From: Alphaproteobacteria bacterium
GTDB lineage: Bacteria > Pseudomonadota > Alphaproteobacteria > Puniceispirillales > Puniceispirillaceae
Length of the DNA: 64,000 nt
Direction of reading: 5' to 3'
Assembly (NCBI GenBank): GCA_016779005.1
Contig: JADHOL010000001.1
Coordinates: 1 to 64,000, forward strand
Below, in pieces: positions 17,783-26,628 of the stretch. Made by a program: the position numbers and the translations under genes. The notes beneath the pieces are model-generated. The model saw only the letters and a list, made by a program, of their open reading frames with translations. It searched no databases and had not been told where the DNA came from. Numbering within the stretch: the first letter of the stretch is position 1; the number at the start of each line of letters is the position of its first letter.

Positions 17783-18364
17783 CTATTTGGGCAGATATCC
17801 ATATCGTTCTGCTGTCTTGCTGATAAGCTGCCAAAGTGATTCTGAAAAACTTCTAGGCATAAAAATATACCAACAATCTTGGGCGCGCCAAAGCTTGATG
17901 CCAACATGATGCAGGGATGTTGTAACAAGCTTATTAATCGGAAATGGTGCATCACGCATATCAACAGAGATATGATGAGAGAGGATAGCGCGCGCATTTT
18001 TACCGCTGATTTTCAACTGAACAAAACTATGAGATAGATCAAGCCTCATTGCGATATCCTCAGACATGGACTGAAACAGATCATTTTCGTCATTTAACAA
18101 CCACCATTTGAGAGGCTCTACGCGGACAAATCGAGCATTTTCTATGTGGCAAACAGTACCTGGATGCAGAAAATCACCTGTAATTTTTTGCGTATTAATG
18201 TATTTTTGAAATTCAGATATTGTTTCAGGCCAGATAGCGATTTGGGTAATTTTAGTGTCTTTTATTAGGCGAAAATCAATTTCGGAAGAAATTTCAGTTT
18301 CGGGACGATTTGTGAAATAGCTATCTAGCGCGTTAATGCGTTTTATTTGAGATGATTTAGCCAT
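17783..18364 (-). CDS. soxG: Sarcosine oxidase gamma subunit
   Basis: 193 residues, related to the T-protein fold, a structural subunit of heterotetrameric sarcosine oxidase. Recognisable blocks are AMRLDLSHSFVQLKISGKNARAIL (split), the DMRDAPFP segment, HHVGIKLWR and the C-terminal FMPRSFSESLWQLI. The start was set at the ATG overlapping the end of soxA (ATGGCTAA, 8 bases); an upstream alternative start would add eight residues. It is last in the soxB-D-A-G order usual in Alphaproteobacteria. Confidence 0.88.
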   Translation of the reverse strand: MAKSSQIKRINALDSYFTNRPETEISSEIDFRLIKDTKITQIAIWPETISEFQKYINTQKITGDFLHPGTVCHIENARFVRVEPLKWWLLNDENDLFQSMSEDIAMRLDLSHSFVQLKISGKNARAILSHHISVDMRDAPFPINKLVTTSLHHVGIKLWRAQDCWYIFMPRSFSESLWQLISKTAERYGYLPK

Positions 18365-21359
18365 GTAATCTTGTACCTTCAGGGTCATACATATGAGGCG
18401 ATACTATCTCTACATCCAGGAAAATAGATCGCAATTCATCTGATAAGACAATATGCTTATCTTCAACAGCGGTAAGTCCGCCCTCAATAAAACCAAGCGC
18501 TATCCAATGCCCCAAAGCAGGGGAGTGAGTAACCGCTGTAATCCAGCCAAGGGGATGTCCTTTTGTTTTGCCAGCTTCGTTTAACAGCGCACCAGCACTG
18601 AATTTTTTGTGTTTATCTTTTGGGAAAATACCAACCAGTTGCGGCCTGTTCGGACTTGTGAGCATCTCTCTGTTGCGCAAAGCGCTTCCCACAAAATCTT
18701 TATTTTGAGATGCCATTTTGCCTAAGCCAATATCTTCAATTGTCACTCTTCCATCAATTTCAGCGCCAGTAACATGCCCTTTTTCAATACGCATAGTTCC
18801 AAGCGCTTCCAGCCCATAAAGACAGCTCTCAAACATCTGAGCTTTATTCCAGATAAATTGCATCATGGCATGTGAATAATCACTTGGGATATATACCTCA
18901 AATGCGCGTTCGCCAGAAAAACTTATCCGCGCGATATAGCAGGGTATCGTTTGCAGGAGAACTTGCTTTACGCCCATAAAGGGAAGTGTTTCATTGGAAA
19001 TTTCACTCGGGTCATCAACGATTTCCGATAATAAGTTTCTGGAATTAGGGCCTGCTATTGCACAGCCTGCCCATTGATCGGTAATTGAGGTTACATGTAC
19101 TCTTAACTCTGGCCAGCGGGTTTGTAACAGCTCTTCCAAACGAGCCATCACAGCTGCTGCATGATTTGTTGTTGTGGTCATAAGATAGCTGTTTTCAGAT
19201 AAACGCCAAGTTGTGCCATCATCAAACACCATCCCATCCTCACGCAGAATAATACCATAACGCGCTTTTCCAACAGCTAGTTTAGCAAAGGGATTTGTAT
19301 AAATTCTATTCAGAAAAATGGTAGAATCTGGCCCTTGGATCATGATTTTTCCAAGCGAGCTAACATCGCAAATGCCAAGGCTTCGACGTGTTATAGTTGC
19401 CTCTCTTATATATGCATCTTGCAGGTTTTCGCCTTGTTTTGGGTAATACCAAGGGCGATGCCATAAGCCAGCATCTATCATTACGCCATTATTTGCCAGT
19501 GACCAGTTATGAAAAGGCGTTCTTCTGATTGGTTTGAAATGAGACTGCCTATGCGCTCCTGCAAGTGCGCCGAGAGATATAGAAGTATAAGGGGGGCGAA
19601 AACGCGTAACGCCAACATCGCTAATAGGACGATTAAGGGCATCCGCCATTAGCGCAAGCCCAATGATATTGCCCATTTTTCCTTGGTCTGTTGCCATTCC
19701 AAGAGTGGTATAACGTTTTAAATGTTCAACAGAGATGAAGCCCTCTTGATGCGCTAGTCTAACGTCTGAAGCGGTCACATCATGCTGTGGATCTATGAAT
19801 GCTTTTCCCTTTATTGCTGGCACGCATATTTCATATAATGGTTCAATATCAGTATGCCACCCGCCTATAATAGATGATTGCTTTTGTGCTTTTTTGGTTT
19901 TACGTGCAACTTGTGGGGCTGATTGAATGCAATCTTCAAATTGCCAAATTCCAGCAGCAGAACCTGCAAAGAAAATTGATTTATCATCACCGCTTGAGAT
20001 AAAACACGCATTCTCTTTATTCCATTCGATTGGGCAGCCTTGATGCGAAGCAAGATGAATGACAGGGGACCAACCAGCAGAAACCAGCAGACAATCACAT
20101 GATAGACTTCCAGATTGACGCCAACCATCGCTGGTTTTCCGCGCCATCACAATCTGTTTAACACAAGGTGAGAATACCCCATGATTGGCTTTGGCAACAG
20201 CAGAGCCAAGATATAAATTGATGCGGCGCCCCGATATCTGTTGCAAAAGCAATTCTCCGATTTGCTCGCGGGATTCTAATATCGTTACAGTAGCACCTGC
20301 CTGTTCAAGTTCTAATCCAGCCTCATAGGCAGAATCATTATTAGTGCTAATCACGATATTACTGCCAACCAATAGCTGATACCGGTTAAGATAGGTTCTC
20401 GCTGAACTAACGGTCATAATTCCAGGTAAATCATTATTAACAAATGCGTAATTTCTCTCAAGAGCGCCTGTTGCAAGAATGACGCTCTCAGCTCTGCAAA
20501 TATGAAATCGCTGTCTTGGTTTCAGCGGTTTTTGAGCGCGCTCTTCAGGGCAGATAAACTCAACAAGTCCAATAGTTGTATCGTCATATAATCCAAAAGC
20601 AGTTGTACGTGTTAGAATGGTTATATTTTGTTTATTCAGCTTGCTTATTTGCGTCTTAAATTCGCTTTTATCTGGCCAACTAAGATAAGTCCCGCCGATA
20701 GCGTAATCTTGTTCTACCAGCAACACCTCTTTTCCGGTTTGTGCAGCTTGGATAGCGGATTGAATACCGGCAGGCCCAGAGCCTATGACCAAGATATCTG
20801 TATGGGTGTGTAAATGCTCATAGCTGTCTGGATCTGCCAGTCTTGAGGCAGTGCCAAGGCCAGCTGCTTTGCGAATAAACTTCTCAAAAAACATCCAGAT
20901 GCCAGTGCCGCGTCCCCATTCCAGCGGAGGTATGCCCCTGAATATTTTCCCCGTGAATATTTTCCCCATGAATGTTTTATAGTAGAAACCAGCTGCAAAA
21001 AATCTGCCGAATAGATTCAAAATGCTCCCTATATCAAATCTAACGGATGGCCATGCATTCTGCGAATATACGAAAAGCCCCTCTGATAGTTCGGTCGTAC
21101 TTGCCCTAACATTTGGTTCCGTGTAGGCGCCCTTGCCGGTCGTAACAAGCGCGCCTGCTTCTTCTACCCCAGCAGATGTAACGCCTCTGGCTCGATGGTA
21201 TTTAAAGCTTCTGCCTATTATTTGGAACTTATTAGACAATAATGCAGATGATATGCTGTCCCCTTTTCGGGCTTTTAATTTTTTATTATTCCAGAAGAAT
21301 GAAATAGTTTCATCTTGATTATCTCGGCTAGATTGGCGGGGAAGGCGGATAGCGGTCAT
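18357..21359 (-). CDS. soxA: Sarcosine oxidase alpha subunit
   Basis: 1000 residues, normal for the family. Domains in order: Fer2-like N-terminal domain with FKYHRARGVTSAG, an NAD-binding Rossmann domain with ILVIGSGPAGIQSAI (about residue 190), the pyridine-nucleotide oxidoreductase region with ILATGALERNYAF, and C-terminal GcvT-like folate domain (SLGKIMIQGPDS, DEFVG-like regions). With the other subunits it oxidises sarcosine to glycine and H2O2, passing the methyl group to tetrahydrofolate. The chosen ATG overlaps the soxD stop as ATGA and has GGAGGA seven bases upstream, which decides against an ATG nine codons earlier. Related oxidases with other N-methyl substrates exist. Confidence 0.93.
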   Translation of the reverse strand: MTAIRLPRQSSRDNQDETISFFWNNKKLKARKGDSISSALLSNKFQIIGRSFKYHRARGVTSAGVEEAGALVTTGKGAYTEPNVRASTTELSEGLFVYSQNAWPSVRFDIGSILNLFGRFFAAGFYYKTFMGKIFTGKIFRGIPPLEWGRGTGIWMFFEKFIRKAAGLGTASRLADPDSYEHLHTHTDILVIGSGPAGIQSAIQAAQTGKEVLLVEQDYAIGGTYLSWPDKSEFKTQISKLNKQNITILTRTTAFGLYDDTTIGLVEFICPEERAQKPLKPRQRFHICRAESVILATGALERNYAFVNNDLPGIMTVSSARTYLNRYQLLVGSNIVISTNNDSAYEAGLELEQAGATVTILESREQIGELLLQQISGRRINLYLGSAVAKANHGVFSPCVKQIVMARKTSDGWRQSGSLSCDCLLVSAGWSPVIHLASHQGCPIEWNKENACFISSGDDKSIFFAGSAAGIWQFEDCIQSAPQVARKTKKAQKQSSIIGGWHTDIEPLYEICVPAIKGKAFIDPQHDVTASDVRLAHQEGFISVEHLKRYTTLGMATDQGKMGNIIGLALMADALNRPISDVGVTRFRPPYTSISLGALAGAHRQSHFKPIRRTPFHNWSLANNGVMIDAGLWHRPWYYPKQGENLQDAYIREATITRRSLGICDVSSLGKIMIQGPDSTIFLNRIYTNPFAKLAVGKARYGIILREDGMVFDDGTTWRLSENSYLMTTTTNHAAAVMARLEELLQTRWPELRVHVTSITDQWAGCAIAGPNSRNLLSEIVDDPSEISNETLPFMGVKQVLLQTIPCYIARISFSGERAFEVYIPSDYSHAMMQFIWNKAQMFESCLYGLEALGTMRIEKGHVTGAEIDGRVTIEDIGLGKMASQNKDFVGSALRNREMLTSPNRPQLVGIFPKDKHKKFSAGALLNEAGKTKGHPLGWITAVTHSPALGHWIALGFIEGGLTAVEDKHIVLSDELRSIFLDVEIVSPHMYDPEGTRLHG
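20939..20968. repeat. 15-bp tandem duplication within soxA
   Basis: Two adjacent copies of TGAATATTTTCCCC(G/A) encode the repeated GKIF in the linker between the N-terminal ferredoxin-like domain and the nucleotide-binding domain. In-frame, so it lengthens the linker without breaking the gene. Confidence 0.75.
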
Positions 21360-21640
21360 CTGTTTTCCTCCATCATTTTCTGCCAATCAGCATGGGCAAG
21401 TTTAACAGAGAAAATTTCATGTGTTCTGGTATCTCTTTCAACCAGTAACCAAGAGCGACAGCCATATAAATGCTGCCATGTCTCTATTTGTCTTCCATAG
21501 ATGTTTTCTCTTAAGAAAACGGCATCATGCCAAGTTTCTTGCGAGGCATCTAGCGATGGGTAGTTTATTTGACCATCACCCCCATAGCTAAATTCACTAT
21601 GATCGCGTTTGCCGCAAAATGGACAACTAATTTGTATCAT
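21356..21640 (-). CDS. soxD: Sarcosine oxidase delta subunit
   Basis: 94 residues, the small zinc-binding subunit of heterotetrameric sarcosine oxidase. The N-terminal CPFCGKRDHSEFSYGGD holds the first zinc ligands (Cys6, Cys9 and a His), and ETWQHLYGCRSWLLVERDT matches the family core. Length is typical (about 90-110). It lies 15 bases after soxB and its TGA overlaps the soxA ATG. Confidence 0.95.
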   Translation of the reverse strand: MIQISCPFCGKRDHSEFSYGGDGQINYPSLDASQETWHDAVFLRENIYGRQIETWQHLYGCRSWLLVERDTRTHEIFSVKLAHADWQKMMEENR

Positions 21641-21655
21641 ATATTATATCCTATT

Positions 21656-22930
21656 TTATCCGTGCAATTTAGGATCGGAACCAGCACCGCGCTCATCAAT
21701 ATGCACTCCTCTTCTAAATCTATCTAAATCGTGATTTTGTATAACCTTATCTGGCCTATCATTGGCGATAAGGTCTGCAAAGTACCAACCTGATGCAGGG
21801 CTTGCTTTGAACCCTCCATAATTCCAGCCCGCGTTTAAATACAGATTATCCAAAGGCGTTTTACACATAAAAAACGAGCCATCCATAGACATATCTACCA
21901 CTCCAGACCAATGACGCAACAGCTTAACGCGTCCAAGGCAGGGCATTAGCGAAAGAGCGCATTCCGCGACATCCTGAACGATTGGAAGATTGCCTTTTTG
22001 GGCATAGGATTTATACCAGTCAATATCTCCGCCAAACACCATTCCGCCCTTGTCAGACTGGGATATATAAAAATGTGCTCCTGCAACGCCAAAAACAACT
22101 ACATGATCAAGTAACGGTTTAATAGGCTCTGTAACAAAGGCTTGTAATTTGTGGCTTTCAATAGGCAGATTTCCCAATTCTGCCATTTGCCATAATCTTG
22201 AAGTATTTCCAGCGACCGCAAATGCGACTTTTTTGGCTGTGATTTCGCCTCTGCTTGTATGAAGTGAGGAGATTTTTTGGGCGCTACGCTTAATGGATGT
22301 TACTTCACATTGCTGAATAATATCTACGCCAAGCATATCTGCTGCGCGTGCATATCCCCACGCAACTGCATCATGGCGTGCCGTTCCAGCACGCTTCTGC
22401 ACAAGTGCGCCATGAATAGGAAAGCGAGCATCATCTGCAAAATTCAAGTGCGGGATTTTCTTTTTTATAGTATCACGGGACCATATTTCGCCGTCAGATC
22501 CTGTTTGGCGCATTATATTATATCTACGAGCAGCTGCATCAAGTGCATTTGCGGTGTGGTAAATTCCGATATGAGCGCGCTGGCTGAACATGACATTATA
22601 GTTTAATTCGTGACTTAAATTCTCCCATAATGTTAAGGAAGCTTCGTAAAATTCCCGGTTGCCCTTGAGCATATAGTTAGAGCGAATAATCGTTGTATTT
22701 CGCCCAGCATTTCCGCCGCCAATCCATCCTTTTTCAACAACGGCTATATTTTTAAGATTAAAGTTTTTGGCAAGATAATAAGCTGTTGCAAGGCCGTGTA
22801 AACCGCCGCCGACAATAACAATATCATAGCTTGCCTTTGGCTCAGGATCGCGCCATTGCCTAGACCAGCCCTTTTGGCCGTTAAACCCGTTTTTTATTAC
22901 GTTCCATGCTGAAAATCGTGTCACTTGCAA
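21656..22930 (-). CDS. soxB: Sarcosine oxidase beta subunit
   Basis: 424 residues with an N-terminal FAD-binding DAO domain, YDIVIVGGGLHGLATAYYLAK, and the beta-subunit WRDPEPKASYD lead. It holds the covalent FMN and FAD redox site for substrate oxidation; the C-terminal NAGWNYGGFKASPASGW matches the family. The frame has no ATG at the start: TTG at 22930 or GTG two codons later are the options, and family N termini fit either. It is the first gene of soxB-D-A-G, 221 bases downstream of the succinate-semialdehyde-type dehydrogenase on the same strand, so it may have its own promoter. Confidence 0.93.
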   Translation of the reverse strand: MQVTRFSAWNVIKNGFNGQKGWSRQWRDPEPKASYDIVIVGGGLHGLATAYYLAKNFNLKNIAVVEKGWIGGGNAGRNTTIIRSNYMLKGNREFYEASLTLWENLSHELNYNVMFSQRAHIGIYHTANALDAAARRYNIMRQTGSDGEIWSRDTIKKKIPHLNFADDARFPIHGALVQKRAGTARHDAVAWGYARAADMLGVDIIQQCEVTSIKRSAQKISSLHTSRGEITAKKVAFAVAGNTSRLWQMAELGNLPIESHKLQAFVTEPIKPLLDHVVVFGVAGAHFYISQSDKGGMVFGGDIDWYKSYAQKGNLPIVQDVAECALSLMPCLGRVKLLRHWSGVVDMSMDGSFFMCKTPLDNLYLNAGWNYGGFKASPASGWYFADLIANDRPDKVIQNHDLDRFRRGVHIDERGAGSDPKLHG

Positions 22931-23151
22931 GGGCCATCAAGAAGTCTAGTTAAGGCGCCTTGGTAATAACATATACCCCACCTATCAACAGTCAGGTAAA
23001 CACTGGGATAATGCGCTGTCAATGAATTTTAGAGATTTACTAACGCATACTCCGACCAGCGGAATTTAAAGAACATGCATTAGAAATAGGAGCAATTTTA
23101 GTATTAGTAAAAGCGGTCAAACTCTAACGTATCGCTACTGCATTCCATCTC

Positions 23152-24582
23152 CTACCAGCTTGCAGAAATATATTGTGTTTCCATAAATTCATGCATTCCT
23201 TCATGCCCACCCTCGCGGCCAAGGCCGGACTGCTTGCTTCCACCAAAAGGTGCAGCAGGGTCTGAGACCAAACCGCGATTAAGCCCAACCATTCCATAAT
23301 CAAGGCGTTCACACACACTCATTCCACGCTTCATATTTTCAGTGAATACATATGCGACCAGCCCATATTGAGTATTATTTGCCCGTCTAATGACATCTTC
23401 AGTGTCTTCAAATGACTGGATAGCTGCAACTGGGCCAAAAATTTCATCTGCTACACATTCGGCCGAATTAGGCACATTTACGAGTACCGTTGGCGGGTAG
23501 TAAAAACCAGGCCCACTTATGTTTTCTCCGCCAAGTTTGATTTCAGCTCCCTGGGCAACAGCATCTTGAACAAAAAAAGCAACTTTATCTTTCGTAGACT
23601 TATTAACAAGAGGGCCAACATCAGTATCTGGGTCGAGCCCATTCCCAACTTTAAGGGAACTCATTGCTGCTGTAAATTTGGCAACAAATCTATCAAAAAT
23701 TTTTGTATGAACATAAAATCGGTTTGCAGCTGTGCAAGCCTCGCCTAAATTACGCATTTTTGCAAGCATGGCACCTTCAACAGCGACATCTATGTCCGCA
23801 TCTTCAAATACAATTAATGGAGCATTTCCGCCAAGTTCCATGGCTGGCTTAAGCACCTGATCTGCGGCTGAACGAAGCAATACCCTGCCAATTTCTGTAG
23901 ACCCTGTAAACGACACAACCCTAACCCGTGGATCATGAAGAAGGTGGTCCACTATTGGCCCTGTTTTTTTGGAGGGAAGAACATTTACAACTCCCTTTGG
24001 AACACCAGCCTCTTCCAATAAAGGCATTAATGCAAGCATTGTTAGAGGTGTTTCCGATGCAGGCTTTATAATCACAGGGCAGCCTGCAGCAAGTGCTGGG
24101 GCTATTTTTCTTGTGCCCATGGCTGCTGGATAATTCCACGGTGTTACCAGCACAGCTATCCCTGCCGGCTTGTGTTGAACTATAATTCGTGCACCGCTGG
24201 CAGGTGCGTGCGTTATCATACCATCGGCTCGCACAGCTTCTTCCGAAAACCAGCGAAAGAACTCAGCTGCATACGCTGCCTCTCCGCGAGCATCATTTCC
24301 AGCCTTGCCGTTTTCAAGAGTTATTAATTTTGCAAATTCATCTAAACGATCTACCATAAGCTCGTAAGCTTTTCGCAATATCTCAGAGCGGTTTCGCGGT
24401 GTTCTAGATGCCCAATCAGCAAAAGCATTCTGGGCCGCATCTAATGCCTCATCAGCATCATCAATTTCTGCAGACGCAACCGATGCAAGCACAGTTTCAT
24501 CTGCTGGGTTAATAACATCAAACCTCACATTTTGTGCACCTGATTTGAAATTGCCATTGATATATAAGTCGGTATATTCCAT
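23152..24582 (-). CDS. gabD: Succinate-semialdehyde-dehydrogenase-type aldehyde dehydrogenase
   Basis: 476 residues, ALDH superfamily. Oxyanion Asn150 (TPWNYP), Lys173 (IKPASETP), Glu249 (ELGGNAP) and nucleophile Cys283 (LGEACTAANRFYV) are intact, and the C-terminal PFGGSKQSGLGREGG matches the SSADH subgroup. It would oxidise succinate semialdehyde or a similar omega-acid aldehyde with NAD(P). Its start is 11 bases after the E2-like gene, making it the last gene of the E1-E2 operon; the operon product may be fed by or feed this aldehyde. The exact substrate is inferred. Confidence 0.82.
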   Translation of the reverse strand: MEYTDLYINGNFKSGAQNVRFDVINPADETVLASVASAEIDDADEALDAAQNAFADWASRTPRNRSEILRKAYELMVDRLDEFAKLITLENGKAGNDARGEAAYAAEFFRWFSEEAVRADGMITHAPASGARIIVQHKPAGIAVLVTPWNYPAAMGTRKIAPALAAGCPVIIKPASETPLTMLALMPLLEEAGVPKGVVNVLPSKKTGPIVDHLLHDPRVRVVSFTGSTEIGRVLLRSAADQVLKPAMELGGNAPLIVFEDADIDVAVEGAMLAKMRNLGEACTAANRFYVHTKIFDRFVAKFTAAMSSLKVGNGLDPDTDVGPLVNKSTKDKVAFFVQDAVAQGAEIKLGGENISGPGFYYPPTVLVNVPNSAECVADEIFGPVAAIQSFEDTEDVIRRANNTQYGLVAYVFTENMKRGMSVCERLDYGMVGLNRGLVSDPAAPFGGSKQSGLGREGGHEGMHEFMETQYISASW

Positions 24583-24593
24583 TTAAAATAGCC

Positions 24594-25616
24594 CTAAAGT
24601 AATTGTTTTAATGGTGATTTTATTCGAGTACTAAAGTCGCGAAGCAATTCAAGCGCATCTATTTGAGACAAAATACTAGGATCCCAATCAAGGGTGACCA
24701 TAAATTGCTCTGTGAAATTAGAAATGGTAACAATGATATTTGAATTTGTATCTCCTGAAAGCTGAATAAAATCAGTAGATGTAAGATCGCAAACTTCTGC
24801 CGTTGCCGGAATACCGTGGTCTGCTGGCGCAATTTCAGCTAATTGTTGTTTGTCAGGGTTGTTATAAATAACGCTTTGTAATTCGGGGCCTGATTTATAG
24901 TCGATACCTATATTATCTGCGTTTGTTTTAACTCGAAGGCTAGCAGAAATAAAAGACGCAAAAACCAGCTCAGAGGAGATAGCAATTTGTGACGCAGAAT
25001 TAATTTCAGATAGGAATATGTTGAATGAAGTTTTGTCTACAAGGCTAGCAGCATTATTACGCAAGGAGACATTTTGTCGAATAGATAATCGCCGCAATGT
25101 TGCGATATCTCTAGCTTTAAATGGCTCTGGATAGCCAGCATCTCTAAGATTTTGCAGATCAAGATTTTCGCCCTTTGCAAGCAAGCGTATTTTTGGAGAG
25201 GCAAGAATTTTTGCCTCTTTATTTGTTTTAACTGGATTATAGGTGGGTTCGGCTATTCTAACTTTTGTATCTGCATCCGCCTGATTGCTTGCTTGGTTTT
25301 GGGGTTCCTTTACTGTAATCACTTCTTGTTCTGAATCCAAAGGTGATGCCTTGACTGCTTTAGCCGGCGCATCATCTAAATTCCCAACAATATACGCTAC
25401 CACATCGCCAACAGGTACGTCAGTATTAGCCAATGCTGAGATATTCACAAGAAAACCATCTTTAGGGGATTCGACTTCCATGGTAGACTTATCTGTCTCA
25501 ACTTCCATGAGGGGATCCCCCTTGCTCACGGTGTCGCCCTCATTTTTAAGCCATGCAACAAGCCTTCCTGTTTCTTGCGCCATTCCGAGCGCTGGCATAA
25601 TTATTTCATGTGCCAT
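24594..25616 (-). CDS. 2-oxoacid dehydrogenase E2-like protein with lost catalytic motif
   Basis: 340 residues from the ATG two bases after the E1-beta stop (AAGGAAAAC just upstream). Domains: lipoyl domain with lysine 43 in ETDKSTMEVESP, a flexible linker (about 90-135), an E3-binding domain (about 138-172, ASPKIRLLAKGENLDL to FKARDI), and a poorly conserved acyltransferase-like domain to the end. The canonical catalytic DHRxxDG near the C terminus is replaced by a DWDPSILSQ stretch at about 309-317: no His, no DG. The domain is also short. It can still carry lipoate and bind E3, but is not expected to transfer an acyl group to CoA by the known mechanism. Confidence 0.82.
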   Translation of the reverse strand: MAHEIIMPALGMAQETGRLVAWLKNEGDTVSKGDPLMEVETDKSTMEVESPKDGFLVNISALANTDVPVGDVVAYIVGNLDDAPAKAVKASPLDSEQEVITVKEPQNQASNQADADTKVRIAEPTYNPVKTNKEAKILASPKIRLLAKGENLDLQNLRDAGYPEPFKARDIATLRRLSIRQNVSLRNNAASLVDKTSFNIFLSEINSASQIAISSELVFASFISASLRVKTNADNIGIDYKSGPELQSVIYNNPDKQQLAEIAPADHGIPATAEVCDLTSTDFIQLSGDTNSNIIVTISNFTEQFMVTLDWDPSILSQIDALELLRDFSTRIKSPLKQLL

Positions 25617-25618
25617 TT

Positions 25619-26602
25619 TCAAAGTTTTCCTTCAAGAAGCAAAACTGCTCTTTCATGAATTTGCTGTGCTGTTGGAACAGTTAGGTCTTCAAGAGCAGGA
25701 GAAAAAGGGATAGGAACATCCATAGCCCCAAATCGCTGAACTGGTGCATCCAGATAATAAAATGCCTTCTCAGAAATGCGGGCAGCAATCTCTGCTGTAA
25801 TACCATAATTTTGATGGCCTTCATCAATTACGATAGCATGGGATGTTTTTTTTACTGAATTGATTATTGTTGTCTCATCAAGCGGAGAAATGGTTCGAGG
25901 ATCAATGACTTCGGCAGAAATGTTTTGCTTTGCCAACGTTTTAGCGGCCATTTCAGCTTGTTGTACCATAGAGGAGGTTGCAACGAGTGTGATATCACTT
26001 CCTGTATGTAGAATTTCGGCTTCACCAAAATTAATTAAATATTCTTCTTCTGGAACTTCTGCTTTATCATTATACATCAATTTATCTTCAAAAATAACCA
26101 CAGGGTTATTATCTCGAATTGCTGTTTTCATTAATCCTTTTGCCTCATAAGCAGAGGATGGCATAGCCACCTTTAGGCCAGGTATATGTGCAACAAGGGC
26201 ATGTAATGATTGGCTATGCTGGGCAGCAGAGCGTCTTGTTGCCCCCATATTAGTGCGCAGTACCATGGGAACATTGAGCTTTCCACCAGACATATAATGG
26301 GTTTTAGCAGCTTGATTGCAGAGCTGATCCATAATAAGAAACAGAAAATCGCCAAACATAAGATCTACAATTGGCCTCAATCCGGTCATGGCGGCACCTA
26401 CAGCTATTCCTGTAAAACCTGGCTCAGAAATAGGCGTGTCAATTATTCTTTGCGTGCCAAACTCTTCTACCAGCCCAGATAAAACTTTAAAAGGTGTGCC
26501 CGCTTCTGCAACATCTTCACCAAGGACAATAATACGCTCATCTAGCCGCATTTCTTCTGCGATAGCTTCGTTAACAGCGGCACCGAAGGTTATTTCTCTC
26601 AT
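25619..26602 (-). CDS. 2-oxoacid dehydrogenase E1 component, beta subunit
   Basis: 327 residues of the pyruvate/acetoin/branched-chain E1-beta family. It forms an alpha2-beta2 thiamine-diphosphate enzyme with the gene upstream. Family blocks: LGEDVAEAGTPFKV, DTPISEPGFTGIAVGAAMTGLRP (split), FLFLIMDQLCNQAAKTHYMSGG, GATRRSAAQHSQSLHALVAHIPGL and VIDPRTISPLD. The ATG with AAGGAA seven bases upstream was chosen over a TTG ten codons earlier that would overlap the alpha gene. The acetoin-dehydrogenase-type branch is as likely as pyruvate dehydrogenase. Confidence 0.92.
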   Translation of the reverse strand: MREITFGAAVNEAIAEEMRLDERIIVLGEDVAEAGTPFKVLSGLVEEFGTQRIIDTPISEPGFTGIAVGAAMTGLRPIVDLMFGDFLFLIMDQLCNQAAKTHYMSGGKLNVPMVLRTNMGATRRSAAQHSQSLHALVAHIPGLKVAMPSSAYEAKGLMKTAIRDNNPVVIFEDKLMYNDKAEVPEEEYLINFGEAEILHTGSDITLVATSSMVQQAEMAAKTLAKQNISAEVIDPRTISPLDETTIINSVKKTSHAIVIDEGHQNYGITAEIAARISEKAFYYLDAPVQRFGAMDVPIPFSPALEDLTVPTAQQIHERAVLLLEGKL

Positions 26603-26628
26603 TTTTGTTTCCTTTGGGTTTTTATGCT

